Under the pieces are notes generated by a model that searched no databases, was not told the origin of the DNA, and worked only from the letters and a program-made list of their open reading frames with translations. From the NCBI GenBank assembly GCA_041653995.1, contig JBAZEK010000003.1:283901-347900 (forward strand): a DNA stretch of 64,000 nt, written 5' to 3'. Source of the DNA: Dehalococcoidia bacterium (GTDB lineage Bacteria > Chloroflexota > Dehalococcoidia > GIF9 > UBA5629). Position numbers and translations under genes: made by a program. Below are positions 53,236-63,891 of this stretch, in pieces (positions within the stretch are counted from its first letter, which is position 1; each line of letters opens with the position of its first letter).

Positions 53236-55086
53236 ATGGAAAACATAAAAACCAGTAATGACCCTGAGATCGAACAAGTTGATGCCGTGCCCCATGCGGC
53301 ACTCGAATCCATGACGAAAGAAATCAATGATGCCGGTGGCGAATGGAAAGGCAATCCAGACGACCAGGGCGCTATTGGCTGGACATCTTTCGATTCGCCA
53401 TCCAGCGATGATGGCACAGTTACGGTCCTGTTACCGAAGGATACGATTCTAGAACTCCCGCACCAGTCTCTGGTTAGGGTGAGAAGCCGTTCAGATGGCC
53501 GATCGTATCTAGGGGCTGTAGTTAAGGGGCCCTTTGCTGAGCCAAATGGCCTCCGTCCTGATGCACCTGTTGTCGTCACAGCGACAGTGCGTGGTCGTGG
53601 TAACATTCTTATGTCCGATTATCACGGTCGATTACAGATTGAACTTATAGGGGAAGAACTGGCGGACGGTGGAGTTCTACCGCCTAGACGCCGACCCCTA
53701 CCTAATAGTCCAGTGTTTCCCTTGTCCTCTGAAGAAACATCGCGGGTATTACGTACCGCAGGAGATATCCGCCTTGGCATCGCCGAAAGCCATGATGACA
53801 TCGAGGTCAGGGTACCCGCAACTAAGTCAGTTCTACCACGCCACCTAGGTGTACTTGGAACTACTGGCAGTGGCAAATCTACAACTGTATCTGGAATGGT
53901 TCAGCAATTACAACAGGCTGGAATTGCTTGCGTCTTTTTAGATACGGAAGGCGAGTACACCGCTATTAACGAGGCCACCATTGACTCGCAAATGCTAGGA
54001 GCTTTATCCCGTCGGAGTTTAAAGCCAGGAGGAGTTAACAAAACTAATATTTACCATCTTGTAGGACGAGAGACAGCGAATCCTGCACACCCACGCGTAA
54101 GTTCATTCCGACTGAATTTCTCCGAACTATCACCTTATACGATAAAGGAAATCATGGACTTGACTGGTCCTCAGGAACAACGTTTCCTCCAAGCTTTCGA
54201 TGTCTGCAAGCTTTTATTACGTGAGCTGGGAGTCTACCCGGCGCATGGCAATCGTAGTGAAGAGCAAGAAGCACTTGAGTTAGATGAATTGGAAACAGGC
54301 TATCCTCGTATGACATTATCCCATCTTATCGATATTGCCAGCATCTGCCATGACACTGCTGCGAAAGCTTCAAACGAGCCTAACCCTTACAATGCTGTTT
54401 TCAGAGATCATATCGAGCAGGTAAAACAACGTACTCAGGCGGTCCGACCCGATATCCAGATAAGCTGGCGTGCACTGGTCGGCAAACTGTGGCGGCTTCA
54501 TCGCCTTCGTATCTTCGATAATGGTGATGCTCCCAGCCTCCCATATGCTGAAATGTTGAGGTCAGGTCAGGTTTCAATAATCGACTTAAGCGATACCGAT
54601 TCGCCTGAACTTCGAAACCTAGCAATCGCCCAACTCCTAAAAGGCGTACAACGCCAACAAGAGGAGAGCTACCGTGCCGCCGTGACAGCAGGCCAACCTC
54701 CTGTGCCAACGATTGTTTTTATTGAAGAGGCTCACGAATTCTTATCGACTGAGCGAATTAAGGATATGCCGATTCTTTTCCAGCAGGTGGCACGCATTGC
54801 ACGACGAGGAAGGAAGCGTTGGCTGGGATTGGTCTTTGTCACGCAACTCCCGCAGCATTTGCCTGACGAAGTATTAGGACTCATTAATAATTGGGTCCTA
54901 CACAAAATCGGAGACGCTAATGTAGTAAATCGCCTTCGCCGCTCCATCGGAGGCATCGATGAAAGTCTTTGGAATAGACTGCCAGCCCTTGCTGCTGGTC
55001 AAGCTGTTATTTCATTTACCAGCTTATCTAGGCCGCTTTTAGTGGCCATAGATCCAACACCCTGTAAACTTCTTATGGTCGACTAG
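53236..55086 (+). CDS. HerA-like hexameric DNA translocase
   Basis: 616 residues. An N-terminal beta-barrel (HAS-type, about 45-150) is followed by an FtsK/HerA ATPase core with Walker A GTTGSGKST (Lys214) and Walker B PTIVFIEEAHEFL (Glu497/498), and an Arg-finger-containing end (ARRGRKRWLGLVFVTQLP). It pumps DNA through a ring and loads NurA, encoded 21 bases upstream. AAGGAGAAC before the ATG. It is the last intact gene of the cluster. Confidence 0.88.
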   Translation: MENIKTSNDPEIEQVDAVPHAALESMTKEINDAGGEWKGNPDDQGAIGWTSFDSPSSDDGTVTVLLPKDTILELPHQSLVRVRSRSDGRSYLGAVVKGPFAEPNGLRPDAPVVVTATVRGRGNILMSDYHGRLQIELIGEELADGGVLPPRRRPLPNSPVFPLSSEETSRVLRTAGDIRLGIAESHDDIEVRVPATKSVLPRHLGVLGTTGSGKSTTVSGMVQQLQQAGIACVFLDTEGEYTAINEATIDSQMLGALSRRSLKPGGVNKTNIYHLVGRETANPAHPRVSSFRLNFSELSPYTIKEIMDLTGPQEQRFLQAFDVCKLLLRELGVYPAHGNRSEEQEALELDELETGYPRMTLSHLIDIASICHDTAAKASNEPNPYNAVFRDHIEQVKQRTQAVRPDIQISWRALVGKLWRLHRLRIFDNGDAPSLPYAEMLRSGQVSIIDLSDTDSPELRNLAIAQLLKGVQRQQEESYRAAVTAGQPPVPTIVFIEEAHEFLSTERIKDMPILFQQVARIARRGRKRWLGLVFVTQLPQHLPDEVLGLINNWVLHKIGDANVVNRLRRSIGGIDESLWNRLPALAAGQAVISFTSLSRPLLVAIDPTPCKLLMVD

Positions 55087-55584
55087 TATAATGAAAATCT
55101 CAATTACCATGCTATCACGCAATCCAGAATCCCAGGTTAGGCGTAAGGTGACTTAGAATTGAATGGAAATAGGTGGTATTAGTATGCAGGCAGTCTTCTT
55201 TGGCAGAGTACGTGAATATGTTGATGCTGAAAGAAATCGTAGCTTGTACAGATCACTTCCACAAAGATTCAGTGAAGTATATGGTGGGGACGCACCGGCA
55301 GGTCAGAATTCTACCTGGAGAGGCTCATTGCCAGAATATAGGAGGCAGAATGGCAGATGAAGGAAGGATTGAACTTGTCGATATGGAAACCATCACCTAT
55401 TAATGTCACGGATTTGCGTGACTTACTTAGCGACTGATCATTGACTGAGAGGAGGGCTTTTATCAAGAGTTTTGTCAGGGCGGCTATGGTAAAAGATTTC
55501 GTGGTAAGCATAGAGTATTCTTTGTCAATGCTAATAACAGGACCTAAAAAGGAAAATATTGGGGCTCAAACTATCGGACATATT
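55087..55584. other. Stretch of about 500 bases with possible gene debris
   Basis: No convincing intact gene. On the plus strand, a frame at 55184-55360 starts MQAVFFGRVREYVD and contains STWRGSLPEY, faintly like the start of DUF2075-type proteins found beside defence genes, but it ends quickly. The remainder is AT-rich and without recognisable features. It is probably the eroded end of the island before the tRNA gene. Confidence 0.4.
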
Positions 55585-55660
55585 TGGTGGAGCTGAGGGG
55601 ATTCGAACCCCTTACCTTCTGACTGCCAGTCAGACGCTCTCCCAATTGAGCTACAGCCCC
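55585..55660 (-). tRNA. tRNA-Ala (anticodon GGC)
   Basis: 76 nt on the minus strand with encoded CCA. Acceptor stem GGGGCTG with CAGCTCC (one G-T pair), D-arm GCTC/GAGC, anticodon stem TCTGA/TCAGA with loop CTGGCAG (anticodon GGC), T-arm AGGGG-TTCGAAT-CCCCT. Complete cloverleaf. It is the boundary between the AT-rich island and the core-like region, with its 3-prime end facing the island, as expected for an integration site. No duplicated tRNA end is visible on the left side. Confidence 0.95.
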
Positions 55661-55713
55661 GCGACAGATGATAAATCTATCAAAAAGCAGCGATAAAGGC
55701 AAATCCCGCCCGT

Positions 55714-56484
55714 TCACTTCCTGCCGTAAATAATGCCGATGGAGCCCACCATAAAGGGCAGCTTGAGCGGCCCGGGTATGAAATCAGCGTTGCTGGTGTT
55801 CACAAACCTGACATCGTCGACGCCCCAGTCCTTGATCTCCTCCACTAGCTCGTCGATATTACCGTACAACTTCTTTACCGGGAACAAGTCCTGAAAGGCG
55901 AAATGTCCTCCCTTCTTCACGGTGCGCAAGGCCTCTTTGACCACATCCCTCTTATTTTTCGCATCCTTCACCTCGTGGAATACGAAGTTGCTGACGGCCA
56001 CGTCGAATGCCCCGTCCGCAAATGGCAGTTCCACCGCGCTGGCTTTCCGGAATTTTGTCCTATCAGCAACGCCTTCAATGGACGCGTTCTTCTCGCAGGA
56101 AGCCTGCGAATAGTCCCACTTGCCCTCCCAGTAGTCGATGCCGGTGATCTCGGCCTGCGGGTGCTTCACAGCCAGATGTATTGCCAGCGCGCCGTTGCCG
56201 CAGCCGATGTCCAGCGCCTTCCCCTTGCCATCCCACTCCAGCCTGGCCAACACAAACTCGCGTATCCTGGCCTGTATGTTCCCGCCGGCAGGCGAGAACT
56301 CGTAATAAGCGTAGGCGAAATAGGCTGTGATAATGAGAAAGGGCAGGGCTATGAAGAGGAAATAATACGAGAAAAAGCTGAGCGCCAGAAATATGATTGC
56401 CAGAATGCCGGGAAACCAGATAAGCCGCTTCGAGACCCAGTTGCCATAGTCGGCCTTAGATTCTCCGGGGGAAGATGATTTCAT
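55714..56484 (-). CDS. Membrane-attached class I SAM methyltransferase
   Basis: 256 residues. Two N-terminal membrane helices (about 24-65, LAIIFLALSFFSYYFLFIAL) anchor a methyltransferase domain with motif I LDIGCGNGALAIHLA (about 96), ITGIDYWEGK, and motif IV-like DVAVSNFVFHEV. It starts 29 bases inside the end of cobQ and is probably translated with it. It is likely the last gene of a long minus-strand operon with CobQ, TM2 and VTT. Substrate unknown; lipid or a membrane quinone-like molecule is possible. Confidence 0.85.
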   Translation of the reverse strand: MKSSSPGESKADYGNWVSKRLIWFPGILAIIFLALSFFSYYFLFIALPFLIITAYFAYAYYEFSPAGGNIQARIREFVLARLEWDGKGKALDIGCGNGALAIHLAVKHPQAEITGIDYWEGKWDYSQASCEKNASIEGVADRTKFRKASAVELPFADGAFDVAVSNFVFHEVKDAKNKRDVVKEALRTVKKGGHFAFQDLFPVKKLYGNIDELVEEIKDWGVDDVRFVNTSNADFIPGPLKLPFMVGSIGIIYGRK

Positions 56485-57967
56485 ATAATTTCTCCATATC
56501 TATTGAACGCCGGACGGTTGCAGCCAGGTCGTCGTAGGCCTTCTCCCTGTCAGGCGCCTCTCCCGTGGGCGCCGGCAGGTTGCGCTGCGAACACAGATTA
56601 TTCACCAGCCTGCGCGTGAACTCGGCGTTGTTGAACACACCGTGCATGTAGCTGCCGAACACCAGGCCTGTGCGGTCCATACCGCCCTCATCGTAGCCGG
56701 AGGGAGTACTAACTGACTCCGTGATCTTGAACACAAAATCGGACTTCTGCCCGCGGCTCCTGCCCATGTGTATCTCGTAGCCGGTCACCTCCACTCCCCG
56801 CATGCCGGCCAACAATCCCCTGCCGGCCTCAACCTTCCCCTTCACCTGCGAGGTGATCTTGTCTGCCTCAAATACAGTGCTGAAATCCAGCAGTCCCAGA
56901 CCTTCGGCCTCCGACACTTCGGACTCGGCCTTCACGGGATCGGTGACCTTCCTGCCCAGCATCTGGTAGCCGCCGCACATGCCGAAGACCGGCGTGCCGG
57001 ACTTCGCCTTCTCGACTATTTTCTTCGCCAATCCCGTGAGATGCAGGAACTGCAGGTCGGAGATGGTGCCCTTGGTGCCCGGCAGTATGATCAGATCGGG
57101 ATCGCCCAGCTTATCGACCGAGGCGGCGTAGCGCACATTGCAGTACGCCTCCAGCGGATCGAAGTCGTCGAAGTTGGAGATGTGCGGCAGACGTATGATG
57201 CAGACGTCGGGGCACCCCTCCCGGAAATGGGCGCGGCGCTCGTCCAAATAGACCGAGTCCTCCTGCGCCACCGCCAGGTTGCGCATATAGGGGATGACGC
57301 CCAGCACGGGACGCCTGCACTTGCTCTCGATAAAGTCGATGCCGGGCTGCAATAACGAAATGTCTCCGCGGAATTTGTTGATGACCAGACCCTTGATGCG
57401 GTTGCGCTGCCGCGGAGGCAGCAGCTGCAGCGTGCCCACGACTGAGGCGAATACGCCGCCCTTATCGATATCGCCAACCAGTATAACCGGCGCGCGCGCC
57501 AGCTCGGCGATGCGCATGTTGGCGATCTCGCGGTCCATCAGATTGACCTCGGCCGGACTGCCCGCTCCCTCGATGACCACCACATCGTAGTCTCTTTTCA
57601 GCTTCGCCAGCGACTTCGAAATAACCGGCAGCAGCTTATGGTTGTCCCTGTAATACTCCGCGGCATGGGTGACGCTCTGCGCTACACCCAGCACCACAAC
57701 CTGCGAGGTGGCGTCGGCCTGCGGTTTGAGCAATACGGGATTCATATCCACGGTCGGCTCAATGCCCGCGGCCTCTGCCTGCACGGCCTGCGCGCGTCCG
57801 ATCTCACCACCATCTTTAGTGACGAAGGAGTTGAGCGCCATGTTCTGGGACTTGAAGGGCGCGACTTTATAGCCGTCCTGTTTGAGGATGCGGCAGAGCG
57901 CGGCCACCAGGACGCTCTTGCCCGCGGAGGAGGCGGTGCCCTGCACCATCAGCGTCCGGGCCGTCAT
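56456..57967 (-). CDS. cobQ: Cobyric acid synthase CobQ
   Basis: 503 residues from the ATG at 57967, which overlaps the stop of the TM2 gene (ATGA). The longer frame to 58072 runs into that gene. An N-terminal P-loop-like synthetase domain (VQGTASSAGKSVLVAALCRI; FKSQNMALN; EGAGSPAEVNLMDRE) is followed by a C-terminal triad glutaminase domain with CGGYQMLG nucleophile Cys and a late His in SYMHGVF. It amidates four carboxylates of cobyrinic acid a,c-diamide in B12 synthesis or salvage. No other cobalamin gene and no B12 riboswitch is seen here. Confidence 0.93.
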   Translation of the reverse strand: MTARTLMVQGTASSAGKSVLVAALCRILKQDGYKVAPFKSQNMALNSFVTKDGGEIGRAQAVQAEAAGIEPTVDMNPVLLKPQADATSQVVVLGVAQSVTHAAEYYRDNHKLLPVISKSLAKLKRDYDVVVIEGAGSPAEVNLMDREIANMRIAELARAPVILVGDIDKGGVFASVVGTLQLLPPRQRNRIKGLVINKFRGDISLLQPGIDFIESKCRRPVLGVIPYMRNLAVAQEDSVYLDERRAHFREGCPDVCIIRLPHISNFDDFDPLEAYCNVRYAASVDKLGDPDLIILPGTKGTISDLQFLHLTGLAKKIVEKAKSGTPVFGMCGGYQMLGRKVTDPVKAESEVSEAEGLGLLDFSTVFEADKITSQVKGKVEAGRGLLAGMRGVEVTGYEIHMGRSRGQKSDFVFKITESVSTPSGYDEGGMDRTGLVFGSYMHGVFNNAEFTRRLVNNLCSQRNLPAPTGEAPDREKAYDDLAATVRRSIDMEKLYEIIFPRRI

Positions 57968-58215
57968 GTCACACCGCTCTGCTGTCTGGGGAACCATTCG
58001 TGGACTAAAGGACGGTACCAGCGGTCCTTGCGGTATTCCGAGGCTATTAAAATTATGTCCAGCAGCCACCACACGCCCAAACCTCCTAGCGTGACCAGCT
58101 TGAGCCAGCCGGCTTTGTACCTACCGATGTAGAACCTGTCCAGGCCGAACCAGCCCAGGAAGAAGGCCAGCAGCAGTGCGATGTACCAGCTGCGCGGCGC
58201 CGGCGGTTTGCTCAT
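57964..58215 (-). CDS. TM2-domain membrane protein
   Basis: 83 residues. SWYIALLLAFFLGWFGLDRF plus YIGRYKAGWLKLVTLGGLGVWWLLDII is a complete TM2 domain (two helices with a GxDRFY turn). Start and stop overlap the neighbours by four bases each (ATGA), so it is tightly coupled to VTT and CobQ. The role of this small family in bacteria is unclear. Confidence 0.85.
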   Translation of the reverse strand: MSKPPAPRSWYIALLLAFFLGWFGLDRFYIGRYKAGWLKLVTLGGLGVWWLLDIILIASEYRKDRWYRPLVHEWFPRQQSGVT

Positions 58216-58817
58216 ACGGGCAACTGCCCTCCCAGAAGCTCGATCAATACATGTAACCCGTAATACCCGGCCACCGACAGCAATATGTTTTTAAGGCATT
58301 TGCCGGCCGCGCAGAGCAGCAGAAAACGCCACCAGCCGAAGTGCATCATGCCCGCGATGGCCGTGAAGGGATAGAAAAGCGGGTTCAGCAGGGCGGACAT
58401 GATGAAGACCGACAGCGCGCCACGCGTCTTGATCCACGTCCTGAACCTGTCCATCACACGATGGTCCAGCGCGTGAAAGGCTTTGGCGCTGCTCAGCCCG
58501 GTCATATAGACCACCATTGAGCCGACGGCCTCCCCGGCCCCGGCGATCAGCCCGACCAGCACCGGATTCAATACCGCTCCCAGGGTAAACACGATGAACA
58601 GGTTGGGCACCGGCACGAAGAGGGTACAATCGGCCAGGAAGCTCACGATGAAAACACCGATGTAGCCGTAGCGGGCGAACTTGACGAACTCCGGCCAGTA
58701 AAGAACCACCAGCACGCAGAAGGCCGCGGTCAGTATGATCGAGACCGCCAGCAGCGCATAGTCCCTCGCCGTCCGGCGCTCCTGCACCTGTCCGAATACA
58801 ATGGTGGAGTTGCCCAA
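58212..58817 (-). CDS. VTT/SNARE-associated (DedA-like) membrane protein
   Basis: 201 residues with four to five helices. The segment LFVPVPNLFIVFTLGAVLNPVLVGLIAGAGEAVGSMVVY and the AIAGMMHFGWWRFLLLCAAGKCLKN segment match the VTT domain of YqaA-like proteins, which help flip lipids. It starts right at the end of the clp gene (58818), with no gap, and overlaps the TM2 gene. Confidence 0.85.
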   Translation of the reverse strand: MGNSTIVFGQVQERRTARDYALLAVSIILTAAFCVLVVLYWPEFVKFARYGYIGVFIVSFLADCTLFVPVPNLFIVFTLGAVLNPVLVGLIAGAGEAVGSMVVYMTGLSSAKAFHALDHRVMDRFRTWIKTRGALSVFIMSALLNPLFYPFTAIAGMMHFGWWRFLLLCAAGKCLKNILLSVAGYYGLHVLIELLGGQLPV

Positions 58818-61355
<2,538 letters not shown>

Positions 61356-61358
61356 AGT

Positions 61359-61643
61359 TTATTTAGTGACGGCTGCTTCCTCGGCGATGAGCTTATCGCG
61401 GTAAGCCAGAACGAGAGGGCAGTCCGGACCCTGGCAGCGGGCGATTCTGGACTTGATGTCGCGGGGCAAATTCCTGCCCGCTCCCCCGGACCCCGCCAGC
61501 TTGTACCTGTCGCACCAGGTGCACGAATAGGTCCAGTCGCCGTGTATCATGACGGTGACGTAGTCGTCCACCCTGTCGCAGGATATGGTGGTGGCGGTGA
61601 TCTGCCAGCCTGCCGGCTGGCGGCCCATCCCGGCCTCAGCCAT
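61359..61643 (-). CDS. Small Cys-rich protein in the heat-shock operon
   Basis: 94 residues from the ATG at 61643 (AGGAGG upstream); the longer frame has no RBS. It has CTWCDRYK (CxxC) and RCQGPDCPLVL, suggesting a zinc or cluster site. Its start overlaps the hspR stop by eight bases and it ends three bases before clpC, so it is co-transcribed with both. No known family; a chaperone adaptor or redox sensor is possible but not proven. Confidence 0.75.
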   Translation of the reverse strand: MAEAGMGRQPAGWQITATTISCDRVDDYVTVMIHGDWTYSCTWCDRYKLAGSGGAGRNLPRDIKSRIARCQGPDCPLVLAYRDKLIAEEAAVTK

Positions 61644-61986
61644 CCTTAACCTCCTGTTTCGATTTCTTTGCGGCCGGCGCCGCTTTCCTGTATTTACGCA
61701 GCTCGGACTCGAGCTCATCGATCCTGTGCTGCATCTCGGACATACGCCGGCTTAACTTTATAATGACCTCCACGCCGGCCATGTTGATGCCCATGTCCTC
61801 CATGAGCACCTTGATATGGCGCAGGCGCTGGATCTCGGCCTCGGAGTAATAGCGGATGTTGCCCTCCGAACGGTAGGGCTTGACCGCACCCAGCTTCTCG
61901 TAATAGCGCAGCGTATGGACCTCGCAGCCCAGTATCCTGGCCGCGATGCTGATCACGTACTTGGGTTCATTAGTTTCTCGAGGCAT
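61636..61986 (-). CDS. hspR: HspR-type MerR-family heat-shock repressor
   Basis: 116 residues. YVISIAARILGCEVHTLRYY and RLRHIKVLMEDMGINMAGVEVI is the HspR form of the MerR helix-turn-helix (usual text: ...IGMHAQTLRxYExxGLxxPxRxxGxxRRY). HspR represses dnaK, dnaJ and clp genes and needs DnaK as corepressor. It lies 34 bases after dnaJ and overlaps the small Cys protein. No standard HAIR inverted repeat (CTTGAGT-N7-ACTCAAG) was found upstream of dnaJ. Confidence 0.9.
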   Translation of the reverse strand: MPRETNEPKYVISIAARILGCEVHTLRYYEKLGAVKPYRSEGNIRYYSEAEIQRLRHIKVLMEDMGINMAGVEVIIKLSRRMSEMQHRIDELESELRKYRKAAPAAKKSKQEVKDG

Positions 61987-62020
61987 TTTATCTTATCACC
62001 TCATAGATTCAACTTCAATA

Positions 62021-63034
62021 TCAGTTGGGCCTCATCGACCTGAACTGCTCAAAGAGGGCCCGTTCCTTGTCGTTTAAGCTGGTGGGGAGCACCACCGCAA
62101 CTTTTGCCAGCATGTCGCCGCGGCTGCCGCCGTCCAGGCGGGGCATGCCCTGCTTTGACAGCTTGAAGACCTTGCCGTTCTGCGTCTCGGGCGGTATGCG
62201 CAGGGCCAGCTTGCTGCCCCGCAGCGTGGGCACCTGTACCTCGCCGCCCAGCACGGCCGAAGCCAGCGAGACAGGCACTTCCACCATCAGGTCATCGCCC
62301 TCACGCTTGAACATGGGATGCGGCGCGACCTTGATAATCAGATAGAGGTCGCCGGGCGAGCCGCCCATGCCCTGCTCACCCTCGCCGGCGATGCGCACCT
62401 TGGAGCCGTCCTTTACGCCGGCGGGTATCTTGACCTCCAGGCGGCGCGGCTTGATCACACGTCCGCCTCCGCGGCAGGTCTGGCAAACGCCGGTCTTGGT
62501 GCGGCCCATGCCCTGGCAGGACGGGCAGGGCTGTTCGGACTGCAGCTCCATCACACGCCTGGTGCCGTTGAAGGCCTCCTCGAGCGTGACTTCCACAGGA
62601 TGCTCGATATCCTGTCCGCGCCTGGACGCGCGCCTCCCACCGGCCCTGGCGCCACCCTGTCCGAAACCCTTGAACAGGCTCTCGAAGACCTCGTTGAGAT
62701 CGCCCATGTCGCCGGTCTCGTAGGTGGTGAAGGGCGTACCGCCGCCCTGGCGGCCGGAACCCTGATACTGCTGCCGGGCCTGCTGACGCGCGCGGGCGAA
62801 GGCCTCCTGGTTCTCGAAATCGGACCCGTACTGGTCGAACTTCCTGCGCTTGTCCGCGTCGGACAGCACCTCGAAAGCCTCGTTGATCTCCTTGAAGCGG
62901 GCCTCCGCAGCCTTGTCCCCCGGATTGACGTCCGGATGGTACTTGCGCGCCATCTTGCGGTAGGCCGATTTCACATCCTTGTCGGGGGCATTCCTGGGTA
63001 TCCCGAGTATACTGTAATAATCTTTTCCTGCCAT
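62021..63034 (-). CDS. DnaJ-type chaperone with a reduced zinc centre
   Basis: 337 residues. J-domain (1-70, HPD in KYHPDVNPG), a Gly-rich segment, then only two CxxCxG motifs (CPSCQGMG and CQTCRGGG) instead of the four of classical DnaJ, and two C-terminal beta-sandwich domains (KIPAGVKDGSKVRI; SLASAVLGGEVQVPTLRG). The half zinc centre places it between DnaJ and CbpA. It stimulates DnaK. First gene of the hspR/clp operon. Confidence 0.9.
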   Translation of the reverse strand: MAGKDYYSILGIPRNAPDKDVKSAYRKMARKYHPDVNPGDKAAEARFKEINEAFEVLSDADKRRKFDQYGSDFENQEAFARARQQARQQYQGSGRQGGGTPFTTYETGDMGDLNEVFESLFKGFGQGGARAGGRRASRRGQDIEHPVEVTLEEAFNGTRRVMELQSEQPCPSCQGMGRTKTGVCQTCRGGGRVIKPRRLEVKIPAGVKDGSKVRIAGEGEQGMGGSPGDLYLIIKVAPHPMFKREGDDLMVEVPVSLASAVLGGEVQVPTLRGSKLALRIPPETQNGKVFKLSKQGMPRLDGGSRGDMLAKVAVVLPTSLNDKERALFEQFRSMRPN

Positions 63035-63051
63035 TTTTCACCCCGGCCATA

Positions 63052-63081
63052 ATTATAGTTATAGCGCCGGAACTCTGTCAA
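63052..63081 (-). promoter_or_regulatory. Promoter of the dnaJ-hspR-clpC operon
   Basis: Minus strand perfect TTGACA (63081-63076), 18-base spacer, perfect TATAAT (63057-63052), only about 18 bases before the dnaJ start codon. Confidence 0.6.
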
Positions 63082-63205
63082 AACTGGTCAAATAATTCTA
63101 ATATTATTAATTATACTACTTGACAAAATATTTTAGGAATTTTACAGTTTGTGGTGAAGATGGGCAAACCGAGGCTGACCGGATTGAAAACGAAGAGGCT
63201 AAAAG

Positions 63206-63781
63206 CTAACTATCGCAGCCCGCTGCAGGCCCGATGATCTCGATCAACTGGCCCAGCATCCAGGCCGTGGCGCCCCAGATGAAGCGGCCGTCCAGCTCGT
63301 AAGAGAACATCTCCACCTTGATATCGCCGAAGGTATAGTTCTCCGATTTCCTGACAGCCCGGTTCATCAGGTCGTCCAGCGGCAGCGAGAAGACCTCCCG
63401 GACTTCGAATTTATCCACAGTGTAATCGTACGGGTACGGTATCACGCCTACGAAGGGAACTATGTGATAGAAGGAGGTAAGCGTGGCTGCGTCGTCCAGC
63501 TCGCCCAGTATCTCGACGTCCGACTCTTTGAGCCCGATCTCCTCGCGGCTCTCGCGCAGAGCCGTCTCCAGTATGGAGCGGTCATCCTCATGACGCCCGC
63601 CTCCCGGGAAGGATATCTGGCCCTTGTGGTGGTGCAGGTGGTCGGTCCGCTTGGTGAAGAGTATATGGCACCTGCCGTCCTTCTCAAACAGTGGAATCAA
63701 TACGGCCGACGGGGTGAGGCCGTCGGTGCTGATGGTCTTCTTCTCACGCGCGGCCAGCGCCCGCCTGATCTCCTCTTTCAT
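63206..63781 (-). CDS. Nudix hydrolase, CoA pyrophosphatase type
   Basis: 191 residues. LFTKRTDHLHHHKGQISFPGGGRHE is the UPF0035/CoAse motif, and GRHEDDRSILETALRESREEIGL the Nudix box. The family hydrolyses CoA and acyl-CoA to 4-phosphopantetheine derivatives and 3',5'-ADP. It would trim oxidised or unusual CoA esters in this acyl-CoA-rich genome. Monocistronic. Confidence 0.88.
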   Translation of the reverse strand: MKEEIRRALAAREKKTISTDGLTPSAVLIPLFEKDGRCHILFTKRTDHLHHHKGQISFPGGGRHEDDRSILETALRESREEIGLKESDVEILGELDDAATLTSFYHIVPFVGVIPYPYDYTVDKFEVREVFSLPLDDLMNRAVRKSENYTFGDIKVEMFSYELDGRFIWGATAWMLGQLIEIIGPAAGCDS

Positions 63782-63891
63782 GGGTTTTTAAATCATACAT
63801 CCGACAGCCGAAGCACGACAAATCATTGCGCCCCGGCAGTGCCGCATATGACAGGATTGCTGTCAGGTATTCCAGGCCGGCTGTTATGACT

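Noticed and set aside
55585..55660. Duplicate of the tRNA-Ala 3-prime end as an att site on the left of the island
   Set aside because: I looked for the GGGGATTCGAACCCC segment around 48.2-48.8 kb and did not find it.
57968..58072. Longer start for CobQ
   Set aside because: The extra residues overlap the TM2 gene; the ATGA junction at 57964-57967 and the family N-terminus support the shorter form.
57968..58217. Cobalamin riboswitch before cobQ
   Set aside because: The gene starts inside an operon with overlapping genes; there is no leader and no B12-box-like sequence.
63120..63148. Plus-strand promoter (TTGACA-17-TACAGT) upstream of dnaJ
   Set aside because: No plus-strand gene follows; probably chance in an AT-rich spacer.
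63035..63205. HAIR or CIRCE element upstream of dnaJ
   Set aside because: Neither CTTGAGT-N7-ACTCAAG nor the CIRCE inverted repeat could be found; only a sigma-70 promoter is clear.
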